Assembly (NCBI GenBank): GCA_002335605.1
Contig: BEDY01000001.1
Span: 3,658,001-3,722,000, forward strand
Length of the DNA: 64,000 nucleotides
Direction of reading: 5' to 3'
Origin: Prillingera fragicola
Taxonomy: Eukaryota > Basidiomycota > Tremellomycetes > Trichosporonales > Trichosporonaceae
Of this stretch, positions 1-10,494 are shown piece after piece (position 1 is the first letter of the stretch; each line of letters opens with the position of its first letter). Position numbers and translations under genes: made by a program. A model generated the notes under the pieces. It made no database searches, was not told the DNA's origin, and was given only the letters and a program-made list of their open reading frames with translations.

Positions 1-569
1 AAGATCCAGGCGCTCAACACCAAGCTCCTGGCTATTGTCGTGCTCATCTCGACGGGGTGTGCGCTGGCGGCCTACGGCGAGATTGACTTTAGCATGGTCG
101 GGTTCTTGTTTCAAACCAGTGCAGTCGTGTTCGAGTCGTCACGCCTCGTGATGATCGAAGTCCTCCTCCGCGGCCTCAAGATGGACCCCTTGGTGTCGCT
201 GCACTACTACGCGCCCATCTGCTCGATCATCAACGCCTGCTTCCTGCCCTTTACAGAGGGACTCGCGCCCTTCCGCGAGCTCGCAAGGATCGGCCCGTTG
301 ATACTCTTCACCAACGCCGCGACGGCGTTCGGCTTGAACGTTGCCGCAGTCTTCTTGATCGGCACCGCGGGTGGACTCGTCCTCACCCTCGCGGGTGTGT
401 TCAAGGTGAGTCCCGCGGCTTGGTACGCGAACTGACAGTCCAGGACATTCTCCTCATCTCCTCGAGCGTGCTTCTCTTTGGCAGCTCGATCACGCCCATC
501 CAGATCTTTGGATACTCGCTCGCGCTCTCCGGACTCATGATCTACAAGAACGCCAACAGCAAGAAGTAG
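1..569 (+). CDS. Triose-phosphate/nucleotide-sugar transporter family protein, 3' part
   Basis: The window opens inside this gene; the visible part codes for 176 residues in two exons, 1..405 and 444..569, with a 38-nt phase-0 intron (GTGAG...CTGACAGTCCAG). The protein is a series of hydrophobic helices with short charged loops, and the stretch LEU-rich helix / GSSITPIQIFGYSLALSG near the end is typical of the last helices of the TPT/DUF250 branch of the drug/metabolite transporter superfamily. Members sit in Golgi, ER or organelle membranes and exchange phosphorylated sugars or nucleotide sugars; the substrate cannot be read from this part. It ends in a short lysine-rich tail (NANSKK). Family assignment is good; substrate unknown. 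Confidence 0.75.
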
Positions 570-1079
570 TGCTTACCGCGGGGACGTTGTCGCCACACTC
601 TCACATACAAACACGCATAGCGCCTCGAGAGCGCACCTATAGAACTCGGCGGGGAGGGAGGCGGTCAGTGGGGAGACGGAGCAGGGCGGGGCGAAGATAG
701 ACTAGAACTTTGCGTCTCGGCTCGGAGTGTAACCTTTATGTATCTGTTACAGGCACGTGGCGAGGCTTGCAAGCTTAAGCTTGGAGCATACAGGCTTGGA
801 AGGAAGGCTGGGATAGCGAGCTCGTCGCGTTTGTACGGTCTGCCAATGTCCGAGGGTGTGTGCGCTGACTGTGGCATGCTCAATCATCGATCCGTGCAGC
901 TCATTGCGCACTTCTCGGACTCTGGACGGCATGTCGTTGCATATACGGCGCCAGACCATGTACACTTCCAGCATGGGTCCCGCCCACCAGGACGCCTAAC
1001 CCATCCAAGACGGCACAAAGGGGCGGCCAAGCTACAAAGTGCACTGGCACAGGCAGACCAGCTGGCGGCCTCTCCAAGC
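570..1079. other. Intergenic stretch, no gene seen
   Basis: This is 3' flank of the transporter on the plus strand and of the small membrane-protein gene on the minus strand (convergent). Short open frames occur on both strands but none has a recognisable product or splice pattern. No repeat or RNA gene was seen. Confidence 0.5.
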
Positions 1080-1451
1080 CTACACCACCGATGCCGCGTG
1101 TCGCCCTTCCCTTGGCGGGGCAAGCCAAAGGGACCGCTCGGGCGAGGGCGTGATATCGACACACCCGGGCGGGGAACGCGGCAGGGGAGCCAGTTTAGTC
1201 ACGTCCGGTGCGTGGCCGAAACTCGCCATGGAGGGGTTACGCGAGAGTGGGGTCGGGGCTTGGGTTGTTGGAAAGGTGGGCGAGGTCGGGGTTGTGGCTG
1301 CTGAGGTCGTTGAGCTTGGTGGGGGCGTGGTGTTGGCGGGATTGTGGGTGCGGTTGTGGGTTAGGATGAAGGATAGGGCGGCGGCGAGGATGAGGACGAG
1401 GAGGGTTAGGAGTGTGGCGAGGAGGATGATTGAGGGCGGTGAGAGGGTCAT
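1080..1451 (-). CDS. Small single-pass membrane protein, unknown function
   Basis: An uninterrupted 123-residue frame. Residues about 8-30 form one strongly hydrophobic segment (SIILLATLLTLLVLILAAAL), followed by a short basic patch and a Thr/Pro/Ser-rich tail (NTTPPPSSTTSAATT) and a Pro/Arg-rich end. I do not recognise a family. The layout (short N-terminus, one membrane helix, low-complexity tail) resembles the plus-strand genes at 2859, 6389 and 8406, but I see no clear sequence identity with them. It is the only member of the run on the minus strand and the only one without an intron. It could be a spurious frame in GC-rich DNA; the clean membrane segment right after the ATG is the main support. 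Confidence 0.4.
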   Translation of the reverse strand: MTLSPPSIILLATLLTLLVLILAAALSFILTHNRTHNPANTTPPPSSTTSAATTPTSPTFPTTQAPTPLSRNPSMASFGHAPDVTKLAPLPRSPPGCVDITPSPERSLWLAPPREGRHAASVV

Positions 1452-2858
1452 GGCGTTGTGGTTGGGTGAGGAGACAGGTTACGCAGAGGGTGGTGAGTGG
1501 TTCACGTCAAGATTCTAGTGAGCTGTGAGCTCTTGACTTGTTGGTTGGCAGCGGTAGATGGTGGCAGGGTTAATTGAGCAACTGCCGGTTGTTGACATTC
1601 TCCGCAGCACACGGAACACGGAGCTCACAGCAGGGCAGCTATCAGCCAAGTCATCAGCTGGCAGAATTGCAGGGCACTGAGAGATTCAAGTCACACCCCA
1701 GCGCAGATCAGAACCTCCAGCGGCCAGCAGGTCAACACAAACTGCCCATCGGCCAAGTAAACACTGCTCACCTTGCCCTCGCCACCCACTGTCCGCTCGA
1801 TGTCCAATTCACCCGAAGCATCCAAGTGACCTCCCTCTCAAAATGGCCCATCACAAAAACTACATGGCCTATCAACATGCTTCACCTTGGACCAATCCCC
1901 CTCTCATCCTCGCCACCACCTAACACCTCCTCGGCACCACCTCGCCTTGCCAACTCTGCGAGCTCACGGACTCTTCCACAGTCTGTGCCACACTTGTCCT
2001 GAAAACCACACTTGTTTCAGGAACAGATGTCAGGGTGTGGCACCGACTTGAGTCTGGATCTGCATCCTGTTGCTGCTTGCGTCCTCTCTTTGCTTGCCTT
2101 TGCTTTGCCTTGGCTTTTGGGTTGGAGAAAGGGGTCATGTTATGCAGACGTGCAGATTACCGCGTCTTAGACAGGCGATGGCATGTACAATGACTGGAGG
2201 TTTCACTTTGAGGTGTTGTTGGATCATTGGCTCAAAGTGTTCCCCCCTGGCCTGCCAACATGATCGTAGTCCTCTCCTGGCTCGTCCTTGCCAACTCTTG
2301 GAGCCTTGACCTTGGATCCACTTGGGCCCTAAGGCGCCACAGAGAGGACAGCAGCAAGAACGAAGAGTTTGAGTGAAACTGTACATATGGCCTATGATGG
2401 GATCATGGTTGGAAATTGGTCTCCGCTCTCTAATCTTCGCGCCTGATTTCAGGTTACTCAGAGGGAGCTTGGGGGATACACGTTGAGACTTAGCCCGTGC
2501 AATTGCCATAGGTCAGTCTGATCAGTAGGAATCCGAGGTGGTTTGGACATACACGCACCAGAAACAGGCTAAGAGTGCACAGACGGTGGTGGCAACCCAG
2601 CCTGCTAGTGGAGGTCATCGGCAGTCACTGTAGTCGAGCGATCCGAACTGTCAACAATACACTCATTCCTTTACCACCTTCTTCATCCCATCTACCCCCA
2701 TTCTCAACTGTACACCTCAATCTCCCCACACTCGCCCATGTAGCGCAGGCCGCTCCTGTGCACACTCTACGACTCCCCACGACCATCACTCCTTTAACGA
2801 CCACTCTTCACGACCACAACGGCCAAGCTCCAGAATCCACCGTCCTTACTCGGCCACC
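1452..2858. other. Intergenic stretch of about 1.4 kb, no gene seen
   Basis: Lies between the divergent small membrane-protein genes at 1451 (minus) and 2859 (plus). A 142-codon frame at 1574-2002 has no membrane helix, no motif and no codon bias, so I do not call it. The last 200 bases before 2859 are C/T- and CA-rich, as in other leaders of this window. Confidence 0.4.
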
Positions 2859-3652
2859 ATGCCACCTCTTACCACTCGTCACGCGGACGCTTCCATTCCC
2901 AAAAACACAGCCTGGATGATCTTCTTGGCTGTCTTTGCGATTGCTGTCATTGCTGTTGGTGTATGCTTTTGCGCCGGCCTGAAGCGCGCCAAGCGTCGCC
3001 GCATCGTTCTCCAGCAAGCCAACCGTCTCAAAGTGTGTTACCAAAGTCTATTCCAGCTAACATTAAGCCCTCCTCCCAACCTTACCGCTCCTCCTTTGCC
3101 ATCAACCCCCTCTCCTCCTCGACCAACCCCCGCCTCTCGGCAGTCTGGGGCGGTGTGCTCCCTCAGATGTGGCTAGCCGGCCCCTATCCCACGACCCCGA
3201 GCATTAACCACCTCTCGCCCCTTCTCTTCACTCCCAGTGCTCCTCCCATGAGTCCAGCTCTGGGTGACTGCTCGCCAACCCTTCCGGCCGTTGACATGTC
3301 GATTCCCTTCCCGCAGCCCGCGATCGTACGCCACCGCAATGATGAGCGGGCCGACGTGCCAGTCTCGCCAGGCTACTCGGACTGCTCGTCCTCACTCTGG
3401 ACCCCATCGCCGTCCCCACTCAAAAGTCTTTTTGAAGACTCTGACCCTATCGACTTTTCCCAGCCGTCCCCACGCCTGGGCTATGCCGACTCGACCGTCT
3501 CCTCCGTTGCGTCCTCGCTGCGGACGCCCGACCGCCACCCGTACTCTGTGGAGGGAAGCATACACGCGCTGTCGACGGACACGGTGCACATCTCGGCTGG
3601 TTCTGAGAAGAGCTGCACCAATAAGAGCGTCAACTTTGTTCGCCTTGGCTAG
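2859..3652 (+). CDS. Single-pass membrane protein with Ser/Pro-rich tail, unknown function
   Basis: Two exons, 2859..3032 and 3068..3652, joined by a 35-nt phase-0 intron with a CTAAC branch site, giving 252 residues. Residues about 18-41 are a membrane helix (TAWMIFLAVFAIAVIAVGV), followed at once by a basic stop-transfer patch (LKRAKRRR); the intron falls just after this. The rest is a Ser/Pro-rich, mostly polar tail with several SP/TP sites, presumably cytosolic by the positive-inside rule. There is no cleavable signal peptide, so a type III/signal-anchor topology is likely. No known domain recognised. It belongs to the run of similarly built genes between 1 and 9.1 kb. Confidence 0.6.
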
Positions 3653-4173
3653 TTTCTGTGTGTCCGCGGCGTTGCACGCGATGATGGCTTGGGCCAAAGG
3701 CGCCGCAGTTCCGGAGAGTGCTTGGACCATGTCCCATGACGGTATTCTTTCACCTCACCATGTACAATGAAAGAGTGTGTGCATCTATTCTCATGTTTAC
3801 ACACGTACTGATCAATCTGGGGGGGTAAGGAGGGCGGTCTGATGGCCATCGTACGCACACACACTGTGTGACGCGTCCCCTCTGTTCATCAGTTGCCACC
3901 CTTCCTCTCATCTTGGTTCTTCTCACTCTTCCCACTTATACATCATACATTCTAAAGGAGTCACTCTCCTTCACTCTCTGGCAGCCACAACAACAACACA
4001 CCAACCATCGCACGGTTGACGCCATTAGTCCCCTCTCACACTCCACAAGCACCGAGGCGGTGTTCTTCACACCCAGCACAGCACATGACAAACGTCTGAC
4101 AAGGATACACCGTTGCCATTTATCACCTGTAAGCACCACCATACCCTACAGCTCCACTGCATTTGAAACTAAC
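3653..4173. other. Intergenic stretch, may hold an upstream exon of the next gene
   Basis: A frame from 3868 (no ATG) contains a hydrophobic run (TLPLILVLLTLP) and could splice onto the next gene through a GTAAGC donor near 4131 and the CTCTAG acceptor near 4192. I could not find a start codon that makes this work, so it is left as a possibility. Confidence 0.3.
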
Positions 4174-5017
4174 ATGCTGTCTTCACCTCTAGCCTGCGTG
4201 GGCTGGACCTTTGATCTCCCAACGACCCCGCCTCCGCGATCAAAGCGAGACTGGGTGAGCCATGCCAGCCGCAATGTCAGTGGCAAGCGATAAGCTGACA
4301 ACTTCAGACGCCACCAACGACCTACATTCCCTCAACCCTCCTGCGGCATCCCTCAACCCACCCCCGCCGCACACCCCGAGTCACATTCACGAGCTTCAAG
4401 CAGGAGCTCCCCCAATTCGCCCTAGAGCTCGACACAGCGATGCTCCCGAATCCACGGGAGGGATGGTGGAGTGTGCCCCCGCGAGTGTTCAGTTTACAGT
4501 CCATGGTGAGCCTTCCCACCCGTGTGCTCGCTGACGTGACAAGTCGAGTTATGAGGACACTGTTAACACACCACCCACCCCGCCTATGTGTACCTCAGGC
4601 AGCCTATCCCTCCCCTCCACACCGGGCGTGACGATCCCGACGCGCAAGAGCTCACTCCAGTTCTTTCCACTAGGTAGCGACACGGGATATATAACATCCC
4701 GGCAATCAACACGCCCAACCACCGGCTGTCGGCCACAACTGCACACACACTACAGCTACCCCTCTGTCCAACCTGGTGACTATGCCTGGGGGGCAGCGAG
4801 GGACTGCCCATACACGATGGTCAAGCCTCTTCCGGCTTTACCGCCAAACAGATCCGCGCCGAGCTCTACGCGTAGCGTGCCGGTGGTGCGCGCGCCGCGA
4901 CCGGTGGTGAGAATGGGCAATGTTTTAAAGCGCAGGAGGGGGAGTGGGTTTGATGTGCATCACTTTGCGGCTTGTCAACTTGGTGATTGCAGGCTGTGTG
5001 GAAGAGGCGGAGCCTGA
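4174..5017 (+). CDS. Unknown Pro/Ser-rich protein, spliced, 5' end uncertain
   Basis: Three exons, 4174..4254, 4308..4505 and 4544..5017, join in frame through two phase-0 introns (53 and 38 nt; GTGAGC donors, CTGAC branch sites). The model codes for 250 residues and spans several frames that are each open only piecewise, which supports real splicing. The product has Pro/Thr/Ser-rich stretches, a middle part with WWSVPP, and a basic, Cys/His-containing end (VLKRRRGSG then HHFAACQLGDCRLC). I do not recognise it. It resembles the tails of the neighbouring single-pass proteins but my start codon leaves it without a membrane helix; a missing first exon upstream is possible. Confidence 0.5.
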
Positions 5018-6388
5018 TACGGCGAGCTGGTTGCCACTGGGTGTTCTGGGGGCTGCCGCATGCGGGTCAGACACGTCTTTGGGAGAGACGAAGCCGATGA
5101 GAATGTATGTGAATATGGTTTCTGATCATCTTATGCATGATGAGGTGCAGCAGATCACCGCAAGCTCAGGGTCGTTGATTCTGGACAATCCAGGCTGAAC
5201 AGGTTGCAATCCTCCGCCACTGTTGTGGCCAACCTTGCATACATCTGCAGTGGCTCCTATTAGTTGAAGCATCGCATTCAAATATTAAGATCCATACAGT
5301 ATTTTTACAGGCTGCATCTGGAGACTGCACGCCCCTTGGGTGACATGAACGCTGGTACTCGCCGGACATGGTACGGCTGTAGCGTCCTCTCGCGGAGCCC
5401 AATCAGCCGATCCATCGCACTGGAGCAGCCTGTGCATTGCATTCCTTCCCTAGCCACAGCAAACGAACTGAACTGTCCTTTAAATTTGTTCTTCTGGCCT
5501 GCAAGGCCCCAGCTTTCTCCATCGTTGCCTGGCAGGATTCGCGATATGGATGCCAACGCCACTACTGTATCTGAAATTGGCGGAAACTCGAATTAAATCC
5601 TCCTCTTCCTCACATCTGTCATCAAGCGACATTTGTCCAACCACTTGAGACATCCATCCGAGCCACCTCATGAGTTGGTATGGATCCCTGGCTCTCTTTA
5701 TCACTGTTATGCTATTGTGTGTGCAGTGGATGCATGCCTGGGGCCTTGGGTATCCTCCCAAGCTCGTCATATCCAGGCGAGTAGCTGCGCTTGCCACACC
5801 CCCCAGCCAGTCCTTGCAGTCATTCCGAATTCTTTCTCGTATTCAGCGCCAGGGCATCCATTACACTCACCTAATGTTCCCAAACACCTAAAACTGAGAC
5901 ACTGAGCCCAGTACAGCGTGCCGCGGTCGGCGCCTGCGGTGGCAAACCTGAGGCTCACCTCAGCCCGCCCCCAAATCCCCAGCCAGCACCCACCTTCCTT
6001 CCGCATGCGTCGAACATGCCAACGACTTCCCCACCACAGGACCCGTCAACCCCAAGCATGCATCAAGGGTCCGTCTCTCTCGGCCAAACAAGCTGGCCAA
6101 CGACGCGTCCGGCGCTAAAGTGGTCACGAGCATGCATTCATGTACTCGTGCCATGCTCGGGTGGCAAACACACCGCCTGGGTGGGGGTGGCAAATGCCAA
6201 CAGTGGCACCAGAGCTGAGGATCCCTTCCCCCCCCCCCCCCCTTCGACCTGGTCCATGCATGGCAGCGAGGGGGTGTTCCCACAGCTTAAGAAAGGTTGG
6301 TGTTCCCCGTCTGGTGTCTCTTTCTCTTTCTCACCATTTGTGAAGCCTGGCTTTATACTCGTTTGAATAACTCACAACTACTCGCAAC
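5018..6388. other. Intergenic stretch of about 1.4 kb, contains a C15 tract
   Basis: No convincing gene; base composition is nearer to even than in coding parts. A run of 15 C lies at 6228-6242, about 150 bases before the next start codon, and the 80 bases before that start are C/T-rich. Confidence 0.4.
6228..6242 (+). repeat. Mononucleotide tract, 15 C
   Basis: Fifteen consecutive C in the promoter region of the gene at 6389. Similar tracts occur at 14416-14430 (G15) and 16349-16363 (C15). Confidence 0.95.
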
Positions 6389-7951
6389 ATGGCGCCTCTT
6401 GTCATGGCTGACGCGCCCGTGCCCGCCGTCAACAGTACTTCTACTGCTCTTCCCTCCCTTATTATCACCATTATCACTATTGCGTCCCTCTTTGGCATCG
6501 CTGCCCTCTCCACCGCGACATACTTTATCGTCAGGACCGTCAACGCTCGCCGCCGCACTGCTGCTGCCGCCAAGGCCGCAAAGGACGTCGAGGCCGCGGC
6601 CATTGTTTCCGGCCCGCTCCGCCAACTATGCTTTCCCGGAATCGATGAGGTGGGTACCGGTGGCAATGTGGCACTGACTCCCCAGTCGCCCTCTCGCTAC
6701 CCCGTTGTCACTGGCCTACCTGCTCCTACCGCTCCCCGATCCGCTGCCACGGACAATGATCCTGCCACTCCTATGTCGCCCACTCCTGTCACCGCTTCTC
6801 CTGCGTCATCCCCCCCTGGTGCATCTATCGATTTTACCAACCCCGCCTCTACTGTGTCCCCCAACATGTCAGTCACAGTGAGTACTGTTTGATGCTACTC
6901 TGGATGGCAACTGACTCCCCAGTCCACTGTGGTGCCAATTACGCCGCGCACCCCCACCGCTTCCCTCAGCCCCGCCTCTCCTTCCGACTCTGTCTCTCCT
7001 TCTCGGGCCAAGGTGAGTGTTAATGAATTTCCTTGATCTTTCTACTGACTTGTAGTCTGTGATCCCGTCGACTCCCCCTGCCAAGGAGATCGCTGTTGTG
7101 CCCAAGGCTATCGCTCTCATTGACGAAACCCGAGCCATGATCCACGCGTCAACTGCCACACCGGAGACCCCCATTGTAGGTTTTGAGTCTTGAATAACCC
7201 TAACAGCTAGACCCCCTCTTCTGAGACCTCGACCGCCTCTCCCGCGCCTACAACCAGCTCTCTGCCTGCGCCCACTGCCACCAAACCCACCCGTGAACCT
7301 TGGAACCCTCGCTCCACCTCGGCCCCAATTGTATGGAGGTCAACTGTCTGGCAGGACCGCCGTCGCCGTCGTCCGGCCCACTACCTGGAAGATGGCTTCC
7401 CTCCCAACGATCCCCTCCCCAAGCCTCTCCGCACTCGTGACCGCACCAGCACTGGTCCCACCTCGGTCGACCTCCCCAGCGACCCGTTCAGGCAAATCGT
7501 CTCCGCTCCCACGGTCATCCCCAACATTACCCAGTTGTCCATCAACGAGGTTAACCGCTTCACCAAGCCTCGTCCTGCTCCCGGCCCCCCGACTCCCCCC
7601 AAGCCCAAGTCTGCCAACACCACTCGCCCTGCCCGTCCTGCTCTCAGCACGATGGATGACAACCAGGTGCCGCCTCTCCCGGCTGTTCTCTCCACAAAGG
7701 CCCCAAACACTACAAACACCTGGGGGCCATACGAGGACTACCCCAAGTCTCAACCTGCTGCACTCTCAGCACCACCCCGCCCAACCAAGTCGAGGCTCTA
7801 CACCGGTCGCCGCGCGCCCCACACTGCCACTGAGCCACCTCGCCCGATCACGCCGCCTTACGACTCCAGCCGCCCCAGGTACCTGACCCTCAATAGCTTG
7901 GGTCAGCTCCGCTACGAGCACAATCCATACTTGGAGGCTCTCGAGCAGTGA
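6389..7951 (+). CDS. Single-pass membrane protein with long Pro/Ser/Thr-rich tail, unknown function
   Basis: Five exons (6389..6649, 6686..6877, 6923..7012, 7056..7175, 7211..7951) give 467 residues. All four introns are tiny (36, 45, 43, 35 nt) and phase 0, with CTGAC/CTAAC-type branch sites. Residues about 22-48 form a membrane helix (PSLIITIITIASLFGIAAL) followed by a basic patch (VNARRR) and an Ala/Lys stretch. The remaining 400 residues are a low-complexity tail rich in P, S, T with many SP/TP sites and PPTPP-like motifs that could bind SH3 or WW domains. Two Asn-X-Ser/Thr sites lie before the helix, fitting an outside N-terminus. The first intron is a multiple of three and has no stop, so its retention would add 12 residues. 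Family unknown. Confidence 0.65.
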
Positions 7952-8405
7952 TTGTCTGCTCTCTCTGTTCCGGCCATTTGGCCATGACAATGTGTTCTTC
8001 TCGTCTTTTTTTTTCAATTTTCGATGATTATCGGGTTTCGCTAGATTAACGATTTAATAGTCACACATCTCTCCCACTTTGCGCTGGTCGCAGTTGGATA
8101 ATGTATTCTTCATTTTGGTTTGTTTTTGGGCTGCGGCGCATAGGAAGCGTGACTGGCTTGGACCGAGGAAGGGATTGAACTTGACAATGTCGAGTGGCTT
8201 GTGCCACCTGTCTGCCGTTCTCGCCTCGCCCTTGTTTGCAGCTTCACACACATGCATGTCGTCACCCTCAGCCGGCCGATATACTCTCGCATGCACACCC
8301 ACACACTCTGCGCTCTCATACCGACCAGTTATCACCCCCACCCGCCAGCCCCAATCCCATTTAACAACCCTCCCGCCTCCAACGAGCACAGCATCACCGA
8401 CCACA
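7952..8405. other. Intergenic stretch, no gene seen
   Basis: Holds the 3' flank of the gene ending at 7951 and the leader of the next gene. A T-rich run (TTTTTTTT near 8007-8014) lies just after the first gene. CA-rich sequence precedes the next start. Confidence 0.4.
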
Positions 8406-9063
8406 ATGCCACCACCACCCGACCCAACCCCGACCCAACGATACACCCCAGCTCTCAACCTGCACCCACCCTCCCCGACCCTAACCTACAACGCCCTAAT
8501 CGGCATCTCAGTGGGCGCAGCCCTCACAGCGCTGATCATCATCACCATCCTAGTCGACTGGCGCAACCGCCGCCTCCAAGCGCGGCGGTGCGCCCACGCC
8601 TGCCGCGTAGAAGAAGGCTACCTCGCCGACACGGAGCGGCTCGTAAGTCCCCCTCCCTCACAGGCAAGCTCACACGCCGCAGCCATCCCGCACCTCCCTC
8701 CGCACGTACCGCAGCCACCCGGCGCTGGAGGACAACTACTCGACGTTCCACCACGCAGCCTACGGTCCATGCGACGGGCCGTGCGTCGACGACGCGGCGC
8801 GGAGTGTCTTCTATTTCCACTCCCGGCACCACCGGCACCACCGGCATGGAGTGCCGGATGCGGGCGTGGGGGACTCGGTGTCCACCGTGGGGCAGCGGAC
8901 CGATACCATTTCGAGCTTTGAGAGTTCTGCTTCCGGGAGTGTTTCTAGGAGTTCATCGATTAGCGCTCCCGAGGAGCTGGTGGAGATGCGCGGGCTGCAG
9001 AGGCGGAATCGGCCTGGACCTATTGTGCTGCCTCCGCCGTTCTCGCGTGCCGAGACTGTTTAG
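8406..9063 (+). CDS. Single-pass membrane protein with His/Ser-rich tail, unknown function
   Basis: Two exons, 8406..8642 and 8683..9063, with a 40-nt phase-0 intron, code for 205 residues. The N-terminus is Pro-rich (MPPPPDPTPTQ); residues about 29-51 are the membrane helix (ALIGISVGAALTALIIITIL), followed by a basic patch (WRNRRLQARR) and two Cys in an ACRVEE context that could be acylated. The tail carries a His/Arg cluster (HSRHHRHHRH) and a Ser-rich segment with acidic ends. No known domain recognised. The architecture matches the genes at 2859 and 6389. Confidence 0.6.
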
Positions 9064-9289
9064 CTATGGTGTGGCTTTGTGGATCAGACACAGTGAGACA
9101 AGGAGTGATCAGTGCGGAAGATGTTCACATATGCATGCAAGTACAGGGGTATGCAGAAGCGGGTTGCATGTACAGTCGTAAGACCAGACAACCCGGCATG
9201 GATGGCACAGTGTGTTGACAAGACGCCAAGTTGTGCAAGAGGCAAGAGGATGCACACGGCAAAGTCACAAAACATGTCGGCAGGTAGGC

Positions 9290-10494
9290 CTACTCGTCGT
9301 CCGAGTCACAGTCGCCATACAACGGCACATGAATCTGGTCATCAGCAGGAACTCTCCCCGGCAAGCCGCGCAACTCACGACCTCTCCAAGACCAAGCCAC
9401 TCTCCCAATGCCCTAACAAACTCATCCCCACCCTCCCCACCGCCGCCAGTACGCCACCACCTGTCCCTCTCCCCGCCCTTCGCCTCACCCTCACCAGCGT
9501 CACCCTCACCAGCGTCACAGCCAGGCATGGCGACATCCGGCGTCCAGAGGGTAAACTCGTCAAACGCCGCCACAGGACGGAGCACACGCACGCCTCCCTC
9601 GTCGTCGTGCGTGTCCTCGAGCTGATCCTCGACCTCGGCAAGAGACGCCGACGCGATCAGAGGCACACGAATGGCGGATGGCGCGGGAGCGAGTTCCTCG
9701 GCAGTCGGCTCGACCTCAACCTTGGCTTCAACCACAGTCTCAGCCACAGTCTCAACCGCAGTCTCAACCACAGTCTCAACCGCAGTCTCAACCACAGTCT
9801 CAACCACAGTCTCAGCCACAGTCTCAGCCACAGTCTCAGTCTTGACGACCGCCTCCGCAACGATCTCGACACCCCCCTCGACGACCTCAGCAACGACCTC
9901 CTCGACCTCCGCCACACCCGTCACGACGACCCTCGGCGGCGTGGCCCCCACGACCTCGATCCGCGGCACGCCCTCAGCAGGCATCGGACTCGGCGTGCGC
10001 GTCTTGGCCGCGCGCTTGGCCGCCCGCCGCGCGCGCTCATCCACCTCGTCGTCGTCGTCGTCGTCGTGCGTCTCGATGCGGATCCGCTTCAGCGGCACAC
10101 GCGAGCGGACGGCTTTCGGGCGGCTCAGCGCTACTTGGCCCGTACCCCTTGCGCGGGTCCGGCTCGCTGGTGCGGTGGTGGCGGTGGTGACGGACGCGGT
10201 GCTCGAGGCGGGCGTGAGGGGTGTGGTGCCGCTTGAGACGATCGCGGGGGGTGCGTGCAGGACGATACCGCGATATCCCCTTGGTACGGAAATGGTGTGG
10301 CCCACGACCTGGCGGCCGCGGAAGGCTGCTAGCTGTGTGCCCTCTGCTACGGCGTGGTTGGGTGGGGCTGGGCGGGGCTGGAAGAAATCCTTGATGGGGG
10401 CTGAGGCCGGGAGGGGGTGGAGGTTGAAGGGGAGGAGGTGGAGCGCTGGTGAGGCTGGGAGGCTGGGTGGCGTGGCGCCTAGGATTGTCGACAT
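9290..10494 (-). CDS. RNH203: Ribonuclease H2 subunit C, with repeat insert
   Basis: Two exons, complement(9379..10494) and complement(9290..9334), with a 44-nt phase-0 intron near the end; 386 residues. The N-terminal motif HLLPFNLH and the stretch TQLAAFRGRQ...ISVPRGYRG followed by IVLHAP are characteristic of the RNase H2 non-catalytic subunit C family. The C-terminal FDEFTLW...ALGEWLGLGEV-IHVPLYG is the matching end, and only splicing out the 44 nt gives that ending. The subunit scaffolds the nuclear enzyme that removes ribonucleotides from DNA. Between the two conserved parts lie about 190 extra residues: a poly-Asp patch (HDDDDDDE) next to an Arg/Lys patch, then an ETV repeat. Fungal homologues are usually much shorter. 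Confidence 0.8.
9729..9840 (-). repeat. 12-nt coding minisatellite (ETVV/ETVA units)
   Basis: About nine tandem 12-nt units, read on the minus strand as GAGACTGTGGTT-like, code for ETVV, ETVA or ETAV inside RNase H2 subunit C. Unit length is a multiple of three, so copy-number change keeps the frame. Confidence 0.85.

Noticed and set aside
1574..2002. 142-codon plus-strand frame
   Set aside because: Codon use is flat and the sequence has no hydrophobic segment or motif.
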